From Sipunculus nudus (Eukaryota > Annelida > Sipuncula > Golfingiida > Sipunculidae), in the NCBI GenBank assembly GCA_026874595.1, contig CM049306.1, positions 12,545,019-12,609,018 on the forward strand: a DNA stretch of 64,000 nt, read 5' to 3'. Position numbers and translations under genes: made by a program. Shown here piece by piece: positions 12,201 to 24,607 of the stretch (position 1 is the first letter of the stretch; each line of letters opens with the position of its first letter). The notes beneath the pieces are model-generated. The model was not told the DNA's origin and did no database searches. It saw only the letters and a program-made list of their open reading frames with translations.

Positions 12201-12707
12201 TAGACACATTAACACATATATAAAATAAAAAAAATAAAAACCTTTTCCAATATGTTGTTGTGTCTGGCTGTGGTGTGAATCCTTCCTGGATGTCTCAAGT
12301 TCATCTTTCCGTGTGATATTCTGTCTGTTTAATATTCTTTCTGTATACGATATTCTCTTCACGTGTAAAGGGTACTACATGCATCCGTTAATCAGAGACG
12401 GGCCAATTTATATACACGGCTCTGATTCAGCGTGAGTGCGTGCAAAAATAACACGTCAACATAATCAAGACAAGGAAGTTCCGGAGATTTTTTTTATAAG
12501 GATATCCCTTTACCTAAATGGTAACTGGTATTCTGGTAACTTCGAATATTCGTGAACACCTCAGGTCTTTACGAGTGACGTAAATTCCGAGGAGGTACCA
12601 AAGCATGCCGTACTAAATACATTTTTCAGCACGTTTCATAAGCTTGAAAACAGTGTGAAAATTTATGAAATCTGATATAGGACCTAGCTTGAACGGTTAA
12701 ACATTGT

Positions 12708-12712
<5 letters not shown>
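9278..12712. other. Gene-free intergenic stretch
   Basis: No supported exon seen. Between 9.3 and 10.2 kb the DNA is less AT-rich and low in simple repeats, but all frames are broken and I recognise nothing. Homopolymers occur at G12 10663-10674, G17 11362-11378 and C16 11922-11937, and a short CA run lies near 11250. Confidence 0.5.

Positions 12713-12774
<62 letters not shown>
12713..12774. repeat. (TA)n microsatellite
   Basis: About 31 uninterrupted TA units. Confidence 0.97.
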
Positions 12775-12777
<3 letters not shown>

Positions 12778-13723
12778 AGAGAAAAAAAAGACATTATGTC
12801 ACTATCCGAACAGGACGTCCCCTATGGCAATATCTGAGTCTGTTTACACGGCGTCAGTGAATGAAGAGCTGACGTAAATTAGATAAAATCTGATGAAATA
12901 AAATGGTGATGGACGGTGATAGTGACTGTAGTTTCACTCGCTGCTGAACGGGTACACGGACATGATTGAACGCGCTAGTGGTTTTCCCCAGCATTATTCA
13001 TAATCACTATAAGTTATCTGTGGTGACTATCAAGTATACGTCATAACCGATCATGAGTCGATAAAAATATACATGTCAATAAATATACTGGTTGTTGCAT
13101 ATATTCATATTCTACCATACATGTATAAACCACACATTATACCTACGACAGCTTTGAATAACTTTCCCCAATGACAGGTAGAACGAACTTACATTATGTT
13201 GTTAAGGGGAAGATTACTTCAGTGCACTCAATTTTGTTACCACACAAACCACGTAGCCTTGTATTCCTCCGCATTGCCTCTCTTCAAGCACTTAATTTTA
13301 CAAACTTTGCTTTGAAAATCAAGTGTCGTCCCAGTAAACTGGAGGGTCTCTCAATTCAACGTCCTTTGTGCAGGAGGCGTATACATGTAGTTATGCTCAT
13401 CAGGACTTTATCTTTATCACGTACCTGTTTTATTCATTAACATATCTATTTACTTTTATAAGATATATAATTATATATTCAATTAATAATTTATATTAAT
13501 ATCCAATTATTTTCATTTTCATTACCATAAACCCTATTCCTGTAAGGCCAGTCATATTTATATTATAATTCACTTATTTTCATTTTTCACAACCATAAAC
13601 CCTTCTCATGAGTGGTCAATCTTATTTATATTATTCAGTGGCGGATTCAGAAATTTGAGAACCGGGGGGCGGGTGCTAATTCTTGGTTGCCGTTTGATTA
13701 GTTTTATAAAAATTATTAAAATG

Positions 13724-13724
<1 letters not shown>

Positions 13725-13756
<32 letters not shown>
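13725..13756. repeat. (TA)n microsatellite
   Basis: About 16 TA units. A 19-base G run follows at 13815-13833. Confidence 0.95.
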
Positions 13757-13758
<2 letters not shown>

Positions 13759-14108
13759 TATATAACTCTGAAGAAAAACAACACTGTAAATTCACAACAG
13801 TCTGTTGGGGCTGTGGGGGGGGGGGGGGGGGGGTCCTCGGTGTAATGGCAAGCAGAGCGTTCTAATGGAAGACTCCTCCCCTCATTACACAAATATTCCG
13901 ATTCTATACCCGAACGGAGAAAATCACACGTCCGTCCATTGATAAACTCAACTAATAAATTTGAAGGAAATAAACTGCATGTGTATAAATAAAATCTTAT
14001 TGCCAATTAATATAAAATGAAAATGACTCATGAAAATCTGGAAAATAAATAGATTAAATGAGAGATGATGCAGCTCAAGGGGGGGGGGGGGGGCGTTATT
14101 AATCACTT

Positions 14109-14425
14109 CACTCTAAGAACGAAAGGTGCTTCAAAGAACTCGATAGGGTTCTTTGCGTTGTCACAAATATGGAACCCTATTTGGTTCTTTAAAGAACCCT
14201 AGAATAGGGTTCTTTCAAAGAACCCTATTAAAAACACCCTTAGGGTTCTTTAATTTAACCCTTTGATAGGGTTCTTTAAAACACCTCAAGGGTTCTTTAA
14301 AAGAACCCTATGATAGGGTTCTTTAAAACACCTTCAGGGTTGTTTAAACAACTTTATATTATCTTGATCGTAGGGTTCATTGAAGAACCTTATAGATCTT
14401 TGGGGCACCTTTAGGGTTCTTTAGA
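14109..14425. repeat. GGGTTCTTT/AAAGAACCC palindromic repeat array, left copy
   Basis: The array begins CACTCTAAGAA and continues with about ten alternating GGGTTCTTT and AAAGAACCCT motifs that can pair with one another (for example GGTTCTTTAAAGAACC near 14180). It is similar in character to the array at 17.66-17.84 kb, which lies in inverted orientation and ends TTCTTAGAGTG. Either these are the two ends of one 3.7-kb element or two separate insertions. Confidence 0.75.
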
Positions 14426-14731
14426 TACCCCCCTCCCCCTTTATTGCTGATTACAAAAATTGTTCATGCTGATTTCATATTGATACTTAGTTCATATTGA
14501 TAAACAATAGCTTATACTAATATGGGGTCCAGACTACTGGATTAAAAAAAATACAAATACCATAATATACATAAATAATATATTTATTTGAATTTATTTA
14601 ACTATTAAAATTATATATATTGAAGCTCAAGGATGCCTCTATACAAAACAGGTTACATTACCCTTAATATACATGTACATAATATGAGAGGTAATCATAC
14701 CATTTATTTTCTCTTTTTCTTTCTATATATA

Positions 14732-14733
<2 letters not shown>

Positions 14734-14773
<40 letters not shown>
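14734..14773. repeat. (TA)n microsatellite
   Basis: About 20 TA units. Confidence 0.95.
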
Positions 14774-14777
<4 letters not shown>

Positions 14778-15583
14778 GATGAAAAGAAACATATATTTAT
14801 GAATAAATCAATCAATGTCCCACAATTATCTATTCATATAACCATATATATATATATAACCTCTAAGATTTTTTAAAGATAAGAATTTCAAACCTGATTG
14901 TTTCTAAAATGTCATGCTTGTCTTTGAATGTCATTAAATTAAAATTAATTTAAAATCTGCTACATATTGTTTAAAAACACAAATATGTATATTCTATATC
15001 TGGTGAATATTTTACTGGAAGAATTATATATTACTGTCATCACGTTAGGTGGTATCATCATCCTATTAAAGCAATATATATGCTGCATCTCTGGGTGTAA
15101 TACTATATATATATTTATTTGAAAAAGGATTTCTTTTCAGTTTTAGCTTATTATATTGGCTAGTAGCAATTATTTTCTGACTTACAGCCATACTCCATGT
15201 ATATACTGAGTATCCAACCCATAAATGTCAGGATAAAAAAAAGCATCTTTCATTAGAAACCATCAATCCATCCGCACCCAAGGTCAACTTGAAGCTGGTT
15301 GGCAATAAATGTAAGGTTCAATTTTAATGCTGTTCATTACCCTGTGTTTGTATATGTCTAACAGGATTACATTCTTTGCATGTGCTTGCATAATCATTTT
15401 TAATCGTTTGCTGCACACCACTATAGGTAATAGGTCCATTAATGCGTTAGCTCTGTGTGCAGCCTCACAACAGATATAGGCACAGCCCTAGAGCTTTTAA
15501 GTCCAAATCAAACTCCTCTAAAAAAGAAAAAGTCTTTCTCAGTGACTTCGGGTACTGAAACCCATATGCCCAATAGGCCGCCA

Positions 15584-15726
15584 TCACAAGGGCAATTCCC
15601 ATCGTAACGTATACAGAGCCGTCATCACAGGTGAGATTACAGCTACTGCCACCACGTGCAACTCGTCATCATGGAGTACATCCTGACCACCAGTGAACTT
15701 TAGTATTGGTATTGCGACGTTTCTTC
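15584..15726 (-). CDS. Possible terminal coding exon of unknown gene
   Basis: After a good acceptor (CATTTTCTGTTACAG) a frame stays open for 46 codons and then stops. It contains NVAIPILKFTGGQDVLHDDE and ELHVVAVAVISPVMTALYTL. The composition is protein-like and less AT-rich than the surroundings. I do not recognise it and find no convincing partner exon upstream on this strand. It lies between the two AAAGAACCC arrays, so it may be a relic of a transposon-borne gene. Confidence 0.25.
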
Positions 15727-16504
15727 CTGTAACAGAAAATGCAGATTGTTACACATTCCAGTATAAATAAAAGCAGCTATTATATTCATAGTATTCTGAA
15801 GTAACCCTAAAGTTGTCTATAGGTTACAGAAAAAGTAAGTCTATTTACATTAATTTTGTTATTTGTATATTAAACGTATATGTTAAAACAGTCCCAGTGT
15901 TAGCAGCCCTGAGTATTTATTTTTTGCATTATAAAGACGGACAAAACCTGTTTCGCTAGCTCAGCATTGCAGAAAGTTAGGTGTGCCAAAATAGAGGAAA
16001 ATGGAGGAACAGGTGGTCTTCATGTTCCCCAAAAAGACCCCGGGATCGTTAATATTGCAGCATTATTCTTCAAACCTAAAAAAATAACAACTGAATTTAG
16101 GGTTACAAGAATAACATGTTTGGTGTTTGATATACAGTATGACCCCAAACAGTGAAAAAGTGAGCATGCTAAAGCCCAGTGTTTTGCCTTTCAGGGCACC
16201 GCGTGACCAGTGACTGTTTCTGTGATTTCACAATCGGATGTATCTGTACAGCCTAGCACTCAGGCACTGTACGACTAACGTGTATACCCCATGCTGTGAC
16301 CAGCTCCAACTGATGGGCCGATGGCCACCTAATGGCTACTCATTTATCATTCCACATGTGCATGGTGTACACATTGCAACCTACATCTGGTATTACCATC
16401 GTTATCAACTGACCTTTATAAAGCAACACATTTTAAAACGTACTTCCCCTAACCATAATAGTATAATAGAACATCAGTTATAGAACCTCTTACATACACA
16501 GAAC

Positions 16505-16595
16505 ACATACACTCACACACACATATTTATATACATATATATATATTTATATATATAATACATATATATATGTGTATATATATATATATATATGC
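16505..16595. repeat. Mixed CA / TA simple-sequence tract
   Basis: ACACAC followed by interrupted ATATAT and TATTTA runs. Confidence 0.9.
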
Positions 16596-17315
16596 AAAAA
16601 CATATTAACATAATTGCGCACACAAATATATGTAAATATACACTTCACACAAACAAACATACACCCAACTTGTATATCCGCAAGCATTGGCCTACAAACG
16701 ACGTATTGGAGAGGTTTGATAATTATACTATCAAATGGGAATCTATGCCCGGGCAAAGTTGGATGCATCTCGCCCGGCTGGATGCATCCCGATATATAAC
16801 TTGCAACTTTAAAGCGCAATTAAGTGTAATAACTCATGTAGATGATATATAGCATTTCTTTCCAGATAGAGTAAACAATATTCAGTGGATAAAACTTGCC
16901 TTATAGTCTTCACTGTCTGTTTGTGACGTTACTGGCTTGCAGTCTGTGCAGTAGTTCAGCTGAACCTGGATCTGTCTCCACTGGTCAGCACTGGTCAGCA
17001 CACTGTTCTAAATACCCGGCACTTGTAAGATTGGCGCGAAAGCGTATCAATTTACGATTAAGCAATGCCAGTGAGAGTCGTCGCCTCATTGTTACATGAA
17101 TGCAGCTGAAAAATGCTGTTTACACTACACGCCAATTGCACAGAAATGCTGAAAATTGTGAGAGACAAGTGATTGCCATGTTGTGTAACCTTGGCTAGAG
17201 TCTGTCATATTTCCATTTTAAATGTATTGATAATAATTATTAATAATAATAATAAAAAAAGCAAGAGTACCAATTTTGGTTCAGATGGTATATCACTACT
17301 GAAAAAGTATACACT

Positions 17316-17320
<5 letters not shown>

Positions 17321-17359
<39 letters not shown>
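17321..17359. repeat. (AT)n microsatellite
   Basis: About 19 AT units. Confidence 0.95.
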
Positions 17360-17364
<5 letters not shown>

Positions 17365-17655
17365 CACCATACAATCGTAAATGGCCAAAACTAATTCAGC
17401 AACGAATTACTTTACTAGACCAAAATTTCTAGTAAGAGTGACTGCATGCTTATTTATTTGAAAAAAAAATAACTTAAATTTCCTTAATCATAATATCATG
17501 TAGACCTGTATTCGGACCACACTAATAATTATCAATACAACTATTTTAATACTTGAGTTCAACCTTTAAATTTAGACTCCTTCATATCTCTAAGGAATGC
17601 CTTGTCTCTCGGAAGCGTTTAATTTGTCAGGTTATAGAATCACTTCTTGATATAC

Positions 17656-17842
17656 CCTGTTTTACAAGAAGCACTTCCAAAGAACCCTCATGCCTCTCAA
17701 AGAACCCTAAATCATCCCAAAGAACCCACCTTTATTTAAAGAACCCTGTTTTGCCTCATAACACCCTAGAGTTCTTTACTCAACCCTGTGGTTCTTCAAA
17801 GAACCCTCAAAGAACCCTCAAGAACCCTTTTTTCTTAGAGTG
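17656..17842. repeat. AAAGAACCC repeat array, right copy
   Basis: About nine AAAGAACCCT-type motifs mostly in one orientation, ending TTCTTAGAGTG (17832-17842), which is the reverse complement of the CACTCTAAGAA that starts the array at 14109. A 130-codon open frame across it (17553-17945) is repeat-derived. Confidence 0.75.
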
Positions 17843-18305
17843 TTGTCTTTATTTTCATTATACCTTCAACCCTATATATTTTACTTTTGAATTCGTTTTT
17901 ATCAATTATAAAAGTTGTTCCAGAGTGTTCAGGCCAGGCCGATGATCATTCGCTAAATTATTACCACAGCTCATTTACTGAGTTCTTCATAACCCTTTGG
18001 CAAATCAATTAGCTTCTTCGTATCTTATCTACTTTTTCACCTTGTTACAACTGAACTGTTGTTACAATAAATATCAAGATTCGCGTGATTGACACGGGGA
18101 AATTATATCCGCATCTAGCTCCGAAGGAAGGAAAATATAAACAGTCGTTTTCTGTATAAGAGCACGCTCGTAGGCCTTCTGTCCACGTGAAACCCGACAG
18201 GTTGGGAAAAACAGGATATAATAATTCTTCCAGGTGCATAAATTGTGATTTGTCGGGGAATATATAGGAACGGCCAGGTATTTTTTATTGATGTGATTGT
18301 TAAAC

Positions 18306-18964
18306 AAGGGACCCATGGGTCACTGTGCTCAGTTAAAGTTGACCTTGAAGGTAAAAAATCTTAAATAATATAAAATAATGATAAAGTCTAAAAGGGAAAA
18401 GGTTATATAGGCCATGGCTGGTTGACATGATTGGTATGTATTGATGAGTAAGAAATTGTTGCAAATAATATTTTGTGACCATAAGATGTAAATGATTATC
18501 ATGATTATTGGTTGGCTTGTTGTTAAATTGTTGACAGTGCAGTAGTTTACATGCACATTTGTTCAATTGGATCTATATTTTATAATATATAAATATGTAT
18601 ATGATATCAAATATATGTAATATTTTTTATAAAATATATACAGTTGAAATATGAATAATATCCCTAGTGCACAAGTGCAAGGACTTGGTGGTGGTGGGGG
18701 CGGGGGGGGGGTGATATGTTGGGAGCTACATTTTGTATTATTATAGTGTATATACATAGGATTTTCACTTAATTTAACAAAGCTTACAGGATAAAAAAGT
18801 TCACCACAATTACTTAATATTTAAAAAAGGACAGACAGACTGGTAGACAAACAAAGCTGATAAAATATGAAGTTTCAAATATTTCTTAATATTTTTTTAT
18901 AATATCAAATTTTGTTATAAATTGCTTTCAAATTTCAGGCTTGAGCAGCTTTAATCCATACACA

Positions 18965-19009
<45 letters not shown>

Positions 19010-19508
19010 GATAACGGAGAGATGATGGACAGACAGAGCTGATCACTTTAAGTTACATTCTCCTGAGGCAAGAATGTTTCAATTCGATTTTTTTTCTAAT
19101 ATAATTATTTTTTAAATTAAATCAATTTTACACTTTTTAAAACTAATGTCCAAATGCAAAGGAATCAATGGCAGCAGAAGGGGGGAGGGATTCACAACAC
19201 TTTTACATATACATAAAGGGGAAACAAAGTTTGATCTCCAGTTCTGCTGAAGCAGGAAAATAATGAACAAATTTTTGTATTAGATCCTCATTTTTTCATC
19301 ACATCAGTTTTTTCTTTTTATTTTATGTTTATATTTCTTAACATTTACAATATATATATATCAATATAAAAGTTTATTCATAATTCTAAACTGCCTGTCT
19401 TACGGACGGACGGCAGGGCGGATAGACGGACAGCTGGACGGACGACGGACGAAGGATAATGGACCACAACTATAGCTCAGATGACTTATAGTCAGCTGAG
19501 CTAAAAAT
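18306..19508 (+). mobile_element. Helentron/Pearl-like non-autonomous element, copy 1 (family A)
   Basis: The 5' end AACAAGG is followed by the palindrome GACCCATGGGTC (18310-18321). The body contains GACAGACAGAC stretches and an (TA)n array (18970-19006). Then comes an ACGG/ACAG-type tetranucleotide tract (19400-19456) and a 3' hairpin (19473-19503: TAGCTCAG-a-TGACT-TAT-AGTCA-g-CTGAGCTA), ending GAGCTAAAA. The order of 5' end, core, tetranucleotide microsatellite and 3' hairpin matches what is known of bivalve Pearl and DINE-1/Helentron-type elements. The 5' subterminal repeat (GCTCAGTTAA) is degraded. No coding capacity is seen. Confidence 0.7.
18970..19006. repeat. (TA)n microsatellite
   Basis: About 18 TA units inside the family A element. 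Confidence 0.95.
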
Positions 19509-21212
19509 GATATAAACATATATGCAAAAAATAACAAAATTATTGTATCAATAAGAAAATATACAACATCTCACTTCTGTTCCCCTGTCTGTCCGTCTGT
19601 CTGTTTGTCACACACAGACACATAAAGCTTAAATAGGGTAATTAATACATGCAGTTTAATTTTCAAACACTTTTTCGAACAATGGCTGTCAAAGAGGTTG
19701 CAAAAAATAAGAAAACTATACAAGATGTATAAATGTGATCATAAATATATTGCCTACATACTCTGCCTAAACAGTACCTCTACAACTAACCTCCACGCAG
19801 ATGAACTGTCACAGTCAGATCGTGACATTGGTCGGATATGTTTATCCAGTTAGAACACCACTAATAATACCAAGTGGATAATATCAGGGTGACAGGCGCA
19901 TTTCAGTGTAAAACAGTGCTGTACGAGCTAGTTCATTGCATGTATGTACAGTCTACACATATATGTTATGTGTATATGTGTGCTACTAATAACTGTACTT
20001 CCAGGTCCATACAAACATATGTTGCACGTGACATTTGACTTGCACAGATTATCACGTTACCTCAAATCCATGTAGAGCTGCACCTTCCAGCAGATTCGGT
20101 CAGTGCCTACCATCCTGGTGGCCGCAGACGACAGGTCATTCCTATGCTTTCATGGACTATCTCAGTCTCGGCAGCTAGCCCCTGGCCTGGAAGTGGGAGT
20201 ATCCGCCCTGGCCATACCTTTGGATTTCCCTAACTTCCTCTGACTGTAATACGTGTTAGGGTTTCATTGGATGACCGCATTTATCGTCAGGAGATTTAAT
20301 TCACACGTTAAGAATTTCCCAGAATAAGCAGCGATCTGAGCGCCACCTACAGCCTGTACCTCAAAACTTACTGGTTGTACCATGTATGCTGCATAGGAAA
20401 GTGTATCATATGGACAATGCATGATATTCAGTGGGGCGTATTGACAAATTACTTGGAACCTGAAAACAAAGTAAAAGAACAACGTACAGCTTAGGGGACT
20501 AATGTGAAGAGAGCATATAGGGTCTATGTGATTACATTACATCACGTGTACAGACAAACGTTTGGTAAGATGGACGAGACAAATGACCGCTGGGTGACTG
20601 GCCTTTTGCACCATCGCCATGAATAGATGGATGGCTGATTGGAGGGACAGAAGAAAAGACGGAAGCATGAGTGGAGGGAGTGGAAACGCGGTATCAGTTT
20701 GGTGGCCACCAACAGTGGCTCGCCGCGGTCACCTGCTGACCAATGGCCGTCTGTTTACTACAGCTGGCCCATCGTGCACGTACATGTTGTCTGGGTAACA
20801 GCCATATACCATTTAACAAACTTACTCTCCATAAAAAAAAACACAACATTAACCCATCCCTCCTTTTACCCCACCCTCCCCTAACATACAAATATATAAA
20901 ATAACTGTTCCCACGTCTTGGCAGTAGTGAGGAAATTCGTTCATTACATATGACCTGAGAAATTTATTCATAAAAAAAACGAATTTAAGTAAAGATCAGT
21001 AACAATATAAAATAAGACTGAATTATGGTTTTGCCGAAAAAAAAATCCAGGAAAGTTTAAACACTTGTCACATCAATTTGTCATCTGTACTTAAAGGGAG
21101 GCAAATCTTTGTCATATCACGCATTAATGGTATCCCGAGACTGTAAGTTGGGGGGATACCATAGTTTTTTATAGCATGGTCGTGCCGCCGTCGCAGAAAA
21201 GAGTTGCTATCT

Positions 21213-21215
<3 letters not shown>

Positions 21216-21275
<60 letters not shown>
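21216..21275. repeat. (TA)n microsatellite
   Basis: About 30 TA units. Confidence 0.97.
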
Positions 21276-21278
<3 letters not shown>

Positions 21279-22480
21279 ACGTGTTTTTCCTTGTTTGGGC
21301 TTGATTATGAGAATTACATCAAAACAACTGATAGAAAAGGACTCAATTTATAGCCCAATCCTAATGCAATCGTATTGTTTTACTCAGCCTGTGTCAATCC
21401 ACGCCTCGTACAAGAATCGTAGTACCTTTATCCCTGCCTGGGCTTTAGTATTTGCGTTTAATAATAAAATGCTTAAAATAAAACTTGATTCCATGTACAG
21501 ATAAACTTAACTCAGTGTCAATTAGTAGTAAATTAGTTATATGAGTTGCCGCAAGGTGGCGGTACCGATACTAAGTGCGATACAACGCGGGAACGTTTGA
21601 TTTCTCTGTCAGAAGCAACAATTAGGTCATAACTATTTCATGGACTGGGCAAGTCTATAGTTCCTTACGTGGTGCATAACATTTCACTCAGCCATAACTA
21701 ATACAGACACACCCACACATTTATATATGTGTGTGTTTTGTTGTGTGTGTATGTGTCATTGCATTTACTTGACACACTGAGAGTGACCTTGGCCTTGAAT
21801 AGATTGTTTTGGTGATAATCATACAAACCTTCATAAATATCATATAAGGCTGGATGGATTGTTCTGGAAATCGAAACCGAACATCTTTGATATTTTAATC
21901 TTCTAAGGGAACTGGTGGCGCCATTTATAACGTTTGTTAATTTTTAAAACCCTCATCAATGTCACTTGAAAAAGTGTGAACAATATAATTAAAAACTAAT
22001 GGACATATATCTTTAATATATTGTACAAATACCAAGCAGAGTCCAAAAACTGGTGCAATAAAAGGTGATCTTCAAGGTCACATAGGTGAAATATGAACGT
22101 GAATGTGAATGTGAACACCTGCGCTAAAAATTTTGAATTGCTGCATGTAATTTGTTCTCCTCAAATGTTTTACATTTTTCCAACGAAGTTCTCGGATGAG
22201 TTCGACAACTGGTGACATTGATCTTGATCAATATCGCCACTCCACAATACTGTCAGCAATATACAAAGTCTAATTGAGAGATTTCTTTCAAGTTGTCCGC
22301 ATGTATGGATATGGGTTTTATATAGGATGAAGCGTATATTCAATTTAGTGTAAATGCTATAATCACATTTTTGTAATACTTGTTATATGTATACAGTCTG
22401 CGTCTTAGTCTGAGTGTTATAGCAGGTCCGGGATCTTTTGTAGAGAGGGTATATAAAGAAAAAAAAGTTTATAAAAAGGT

Positions 22481-22485
<5 letters not shown>

Positions 22486-22559
<74 letters not shown>
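22486..22559. repeat. (TA)n microsatellite
   Basis: About 37 TA units; open in both strands as Tyr-Ile repeats, which is not coding. Confidence 0.97.
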
Positions 22560-22563
<4 letters not shown>

Positions 22564-23269
22564 TTAAACAGGCGAGGGAGAGAATGAGGGAAGAAAATCT
22601 AGGGAGTGAGAAATGATATAAGGAGAGAAGGGAAGTTTCATATACATTTGTCATGTAAAGCTGCATATATGTCCTGATATTACAAAAAAAAGTATGTACG
22701 CATGATACAGAGTGCATGTACACATTGTTATTTTAACAACTATTTCGATAAGAGGATACACAGCTGTTTGCAGCGTTAACTGCATGCTGGGCTCCTAAAA
22801 CAGATGGTTCCTATATATACAAGCACCACGCTTCAATGTTGACCCATGGGCAGCATCAACAATTATTTCAAATGCCATGCAGGAGAAATATACAATGTAT
22901 ATCGATTTCGAGCTGTATAGACGCTCGGCCATAACTTTCGAGAAAATTAAAATAATGAAATTTCAATAAAATTCCCTTTTATTATGCTGTGCCTTTTATT
23001 TAGGTAAACAATAATGAAATTGTCATACTATCCTCTGATCACAACAAATACCTAAAATAAAAGCTAAATGCACTATATACGAAAAACATTAATGAAATGA
23101 GTGCCCGAGAAACCAATCTTTTATTTTGTATCCTAGATTCCAGCGCACTGAGTACCCGACAATTCCCACCTTGTTTGTGTTTCTCTTACTTTAATTTTTC
23201 ACTTTTAAAGGTATTTATGATTGTTGTTATTCGTTTCACACATATGCACGTACATACATGTATATTATG

Positions 23270-23271
<2 letters not shown>

Positions 23272-23316
<45 letters not shown>
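23272..23316. repeat. (TA)n microsatellite
   Basis: About 22 TA units. Confidence 0.97.
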
Positions 23317-23319
<3 letters not shown>

Positions 23320-24240
23320 GGCCTAAATATACGACCATCATATATTAAACGTGTATAACGCCATTCATGAGATATTTTCGTCAGTAAAAGCCTTAATCCT
23401 CACAAATAATCCGCAAAACTGTTGCGACAATTTTTTCGACCATAAATTTATTTCTGTTTCACGCACGATACAGTTTTTATGTTTTCTCCTAAGCCGCCGA
23501 GTATTAAAAAAATGAGGACAATATTTAGATTGTTCTTTATGACTTAAATTTTCTTAATTTATTGTGTAATCAATTTCCCAGCAACATCATCCAGGTTTTC
23601 ATAAACAGATCAATTTTTATTTGTTTTACTATTAAATACAATTTCACACAAGAATAATTTATGTTATCAAAATCAAGAGCCAAACGTTATTATATTTATG
23701 GATCGTACGATCGTACGCGGGATCCTATACTTTGCTTTTCCGTTATCGATCTTCATTTGGAAATCCTGAAATTATTTACAGTAATATAATTGCGAGATTT
23801 GAGACCAAACCAAGAAAGGCTTAATTAGGCCTAACCCTGGGATTGTTTACTTATACCAAACATACAATCATGCAGCTGGGTTCATTCAGGGTCCGCCATG
23901 ACGGTAACATTATGAAGTCACGGACAGTTCCATAATCACAGGGGTCGGGTCTGCGGACACGTGCCAATTATAATGTCTTTAACATCTGTTGGTGGGATAT
24001 ATAGGTCAGTGATCCCACTGCCAACATAACATTGCATGCTGCGCTGCGCGGATTAACCCTTCCCGCGCAGACGACTAACCTAATTAGAATGGCCACCGAC
24101 ACACACACACCCCCAACGCATTCCCGTCTGCATCGGTTGCCGTGTCCAGTGAAAAGGATCGTGGTTCAAGGTCGCCAAGCTTTACTGAGATTGTGACACG
24201 GTAACATCACGTTAGCGGTTTGCACAGACCATGTTCTACT

Positions 24241-24249
24241 GTATAAATT
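24241..24249 (+). promoter_or_regulatory. Possible TATA-like element of SSUH2
   Basis: GTATAAATT lies about 340 bases before the SSUH2 start codon. It is a weak match in an AT-rich genome with no independent support for a transcription start here. Confidence 0.15.
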
Positions 24250-24516
24250 CAGACATGATCGTCTCCAGATATACGTAGGTGTATAATGATTGAGCAGTAA
24301 CTAAGTGGCACGGTAAATATTTTTACACACTAAGCGCCCACTGAGTGTCTCAACAGGTGATCATCTGTCTGTGTGAGAAGGTATTGAATTCTGCACACGT
24401 TACGCTGATTGTTTTGGTGTTCCCCAGCCAACGTCGATACAAAACACGTGAGCGAATCCAAGCGACCAGGCAGTCATCATTACCGCCAAAGTGCTGTATA
24501 ATACACATATACATAT

Positions 24517-24593
24517 ATGTGATATTAATATCTGACGAACAACGTGTCCACTAAGATAACCTGTGACCGCCGGTGACCAATGGCTTACCAAGG
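24517..24593 (+). repeat. 5'UTR/exon 1 segment of SSUH2, duplicated at 26942-27018
   Basis: This 77-base segment (63 bases of leader and 14 coding bases) recurs at 26942-27018 with 5 differences, all transitions, and no gaps. Confidence 0.9.
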
Positions 24594-24607
24594 ACCCCCG
24601 CCCCAAG
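24580..24607 (+). CDS. SSUH2: SSUH2 exon 1 (start codon)
   Basis: ATG GCT TAC CAA GGA, donor CAAG|GTGTGT, phase 1. It codes for only 9 residues plus one base. The start context is not strong (C at -3, G at +4). Part of this exon is duplicated in intron 2. Confidence 0.8.

Larger units (their letters stand above)
14426..17655. other. AT-rich stretch between the two AAAGAACCC arrays
   Basis: Contains (TA)n runs at 14734-14773 and a mixed TA/CA tract at about 16505-16595. There is one possible minus-strand terminal exon (15584-15726, listed separately), and a short direct repeat TGGATGCATC near 16760-16790. No other gene is supported. Confidence 0.45.
19509..24240. other. Intergenic stretch upstream of SSUH2
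   Basis: No supported gene. It holds (TA)n arrays at 21216-21275, 22486-22559 and 23272-23316, each listed. A GC-richer patch at 20040-20240 has a splice-like site on the minus strand but no frame long enough to defend. Confidence 0.5.

Noticed and set aside
13716..14006. 96-codon minus-strand open frame
   Set aside because: Spans a (TA)n array and a G19 tract and has no recognisable content.
20040..20240. Possible minus-strand exon with MVGTDRICWKVQLYMDL before a GTAACG donor
   Set aside because: Only 18 codons, no acceptor or partner exon found, other frames stop quickly; not enough to list as a gene.
22380..22723. Tyr-Ile repeat open frames on both strands
   Set aside because: Translation of a (TA)n microsatellite. 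The same applies at 28802-29097, 29446-29745 and 30037-30249.
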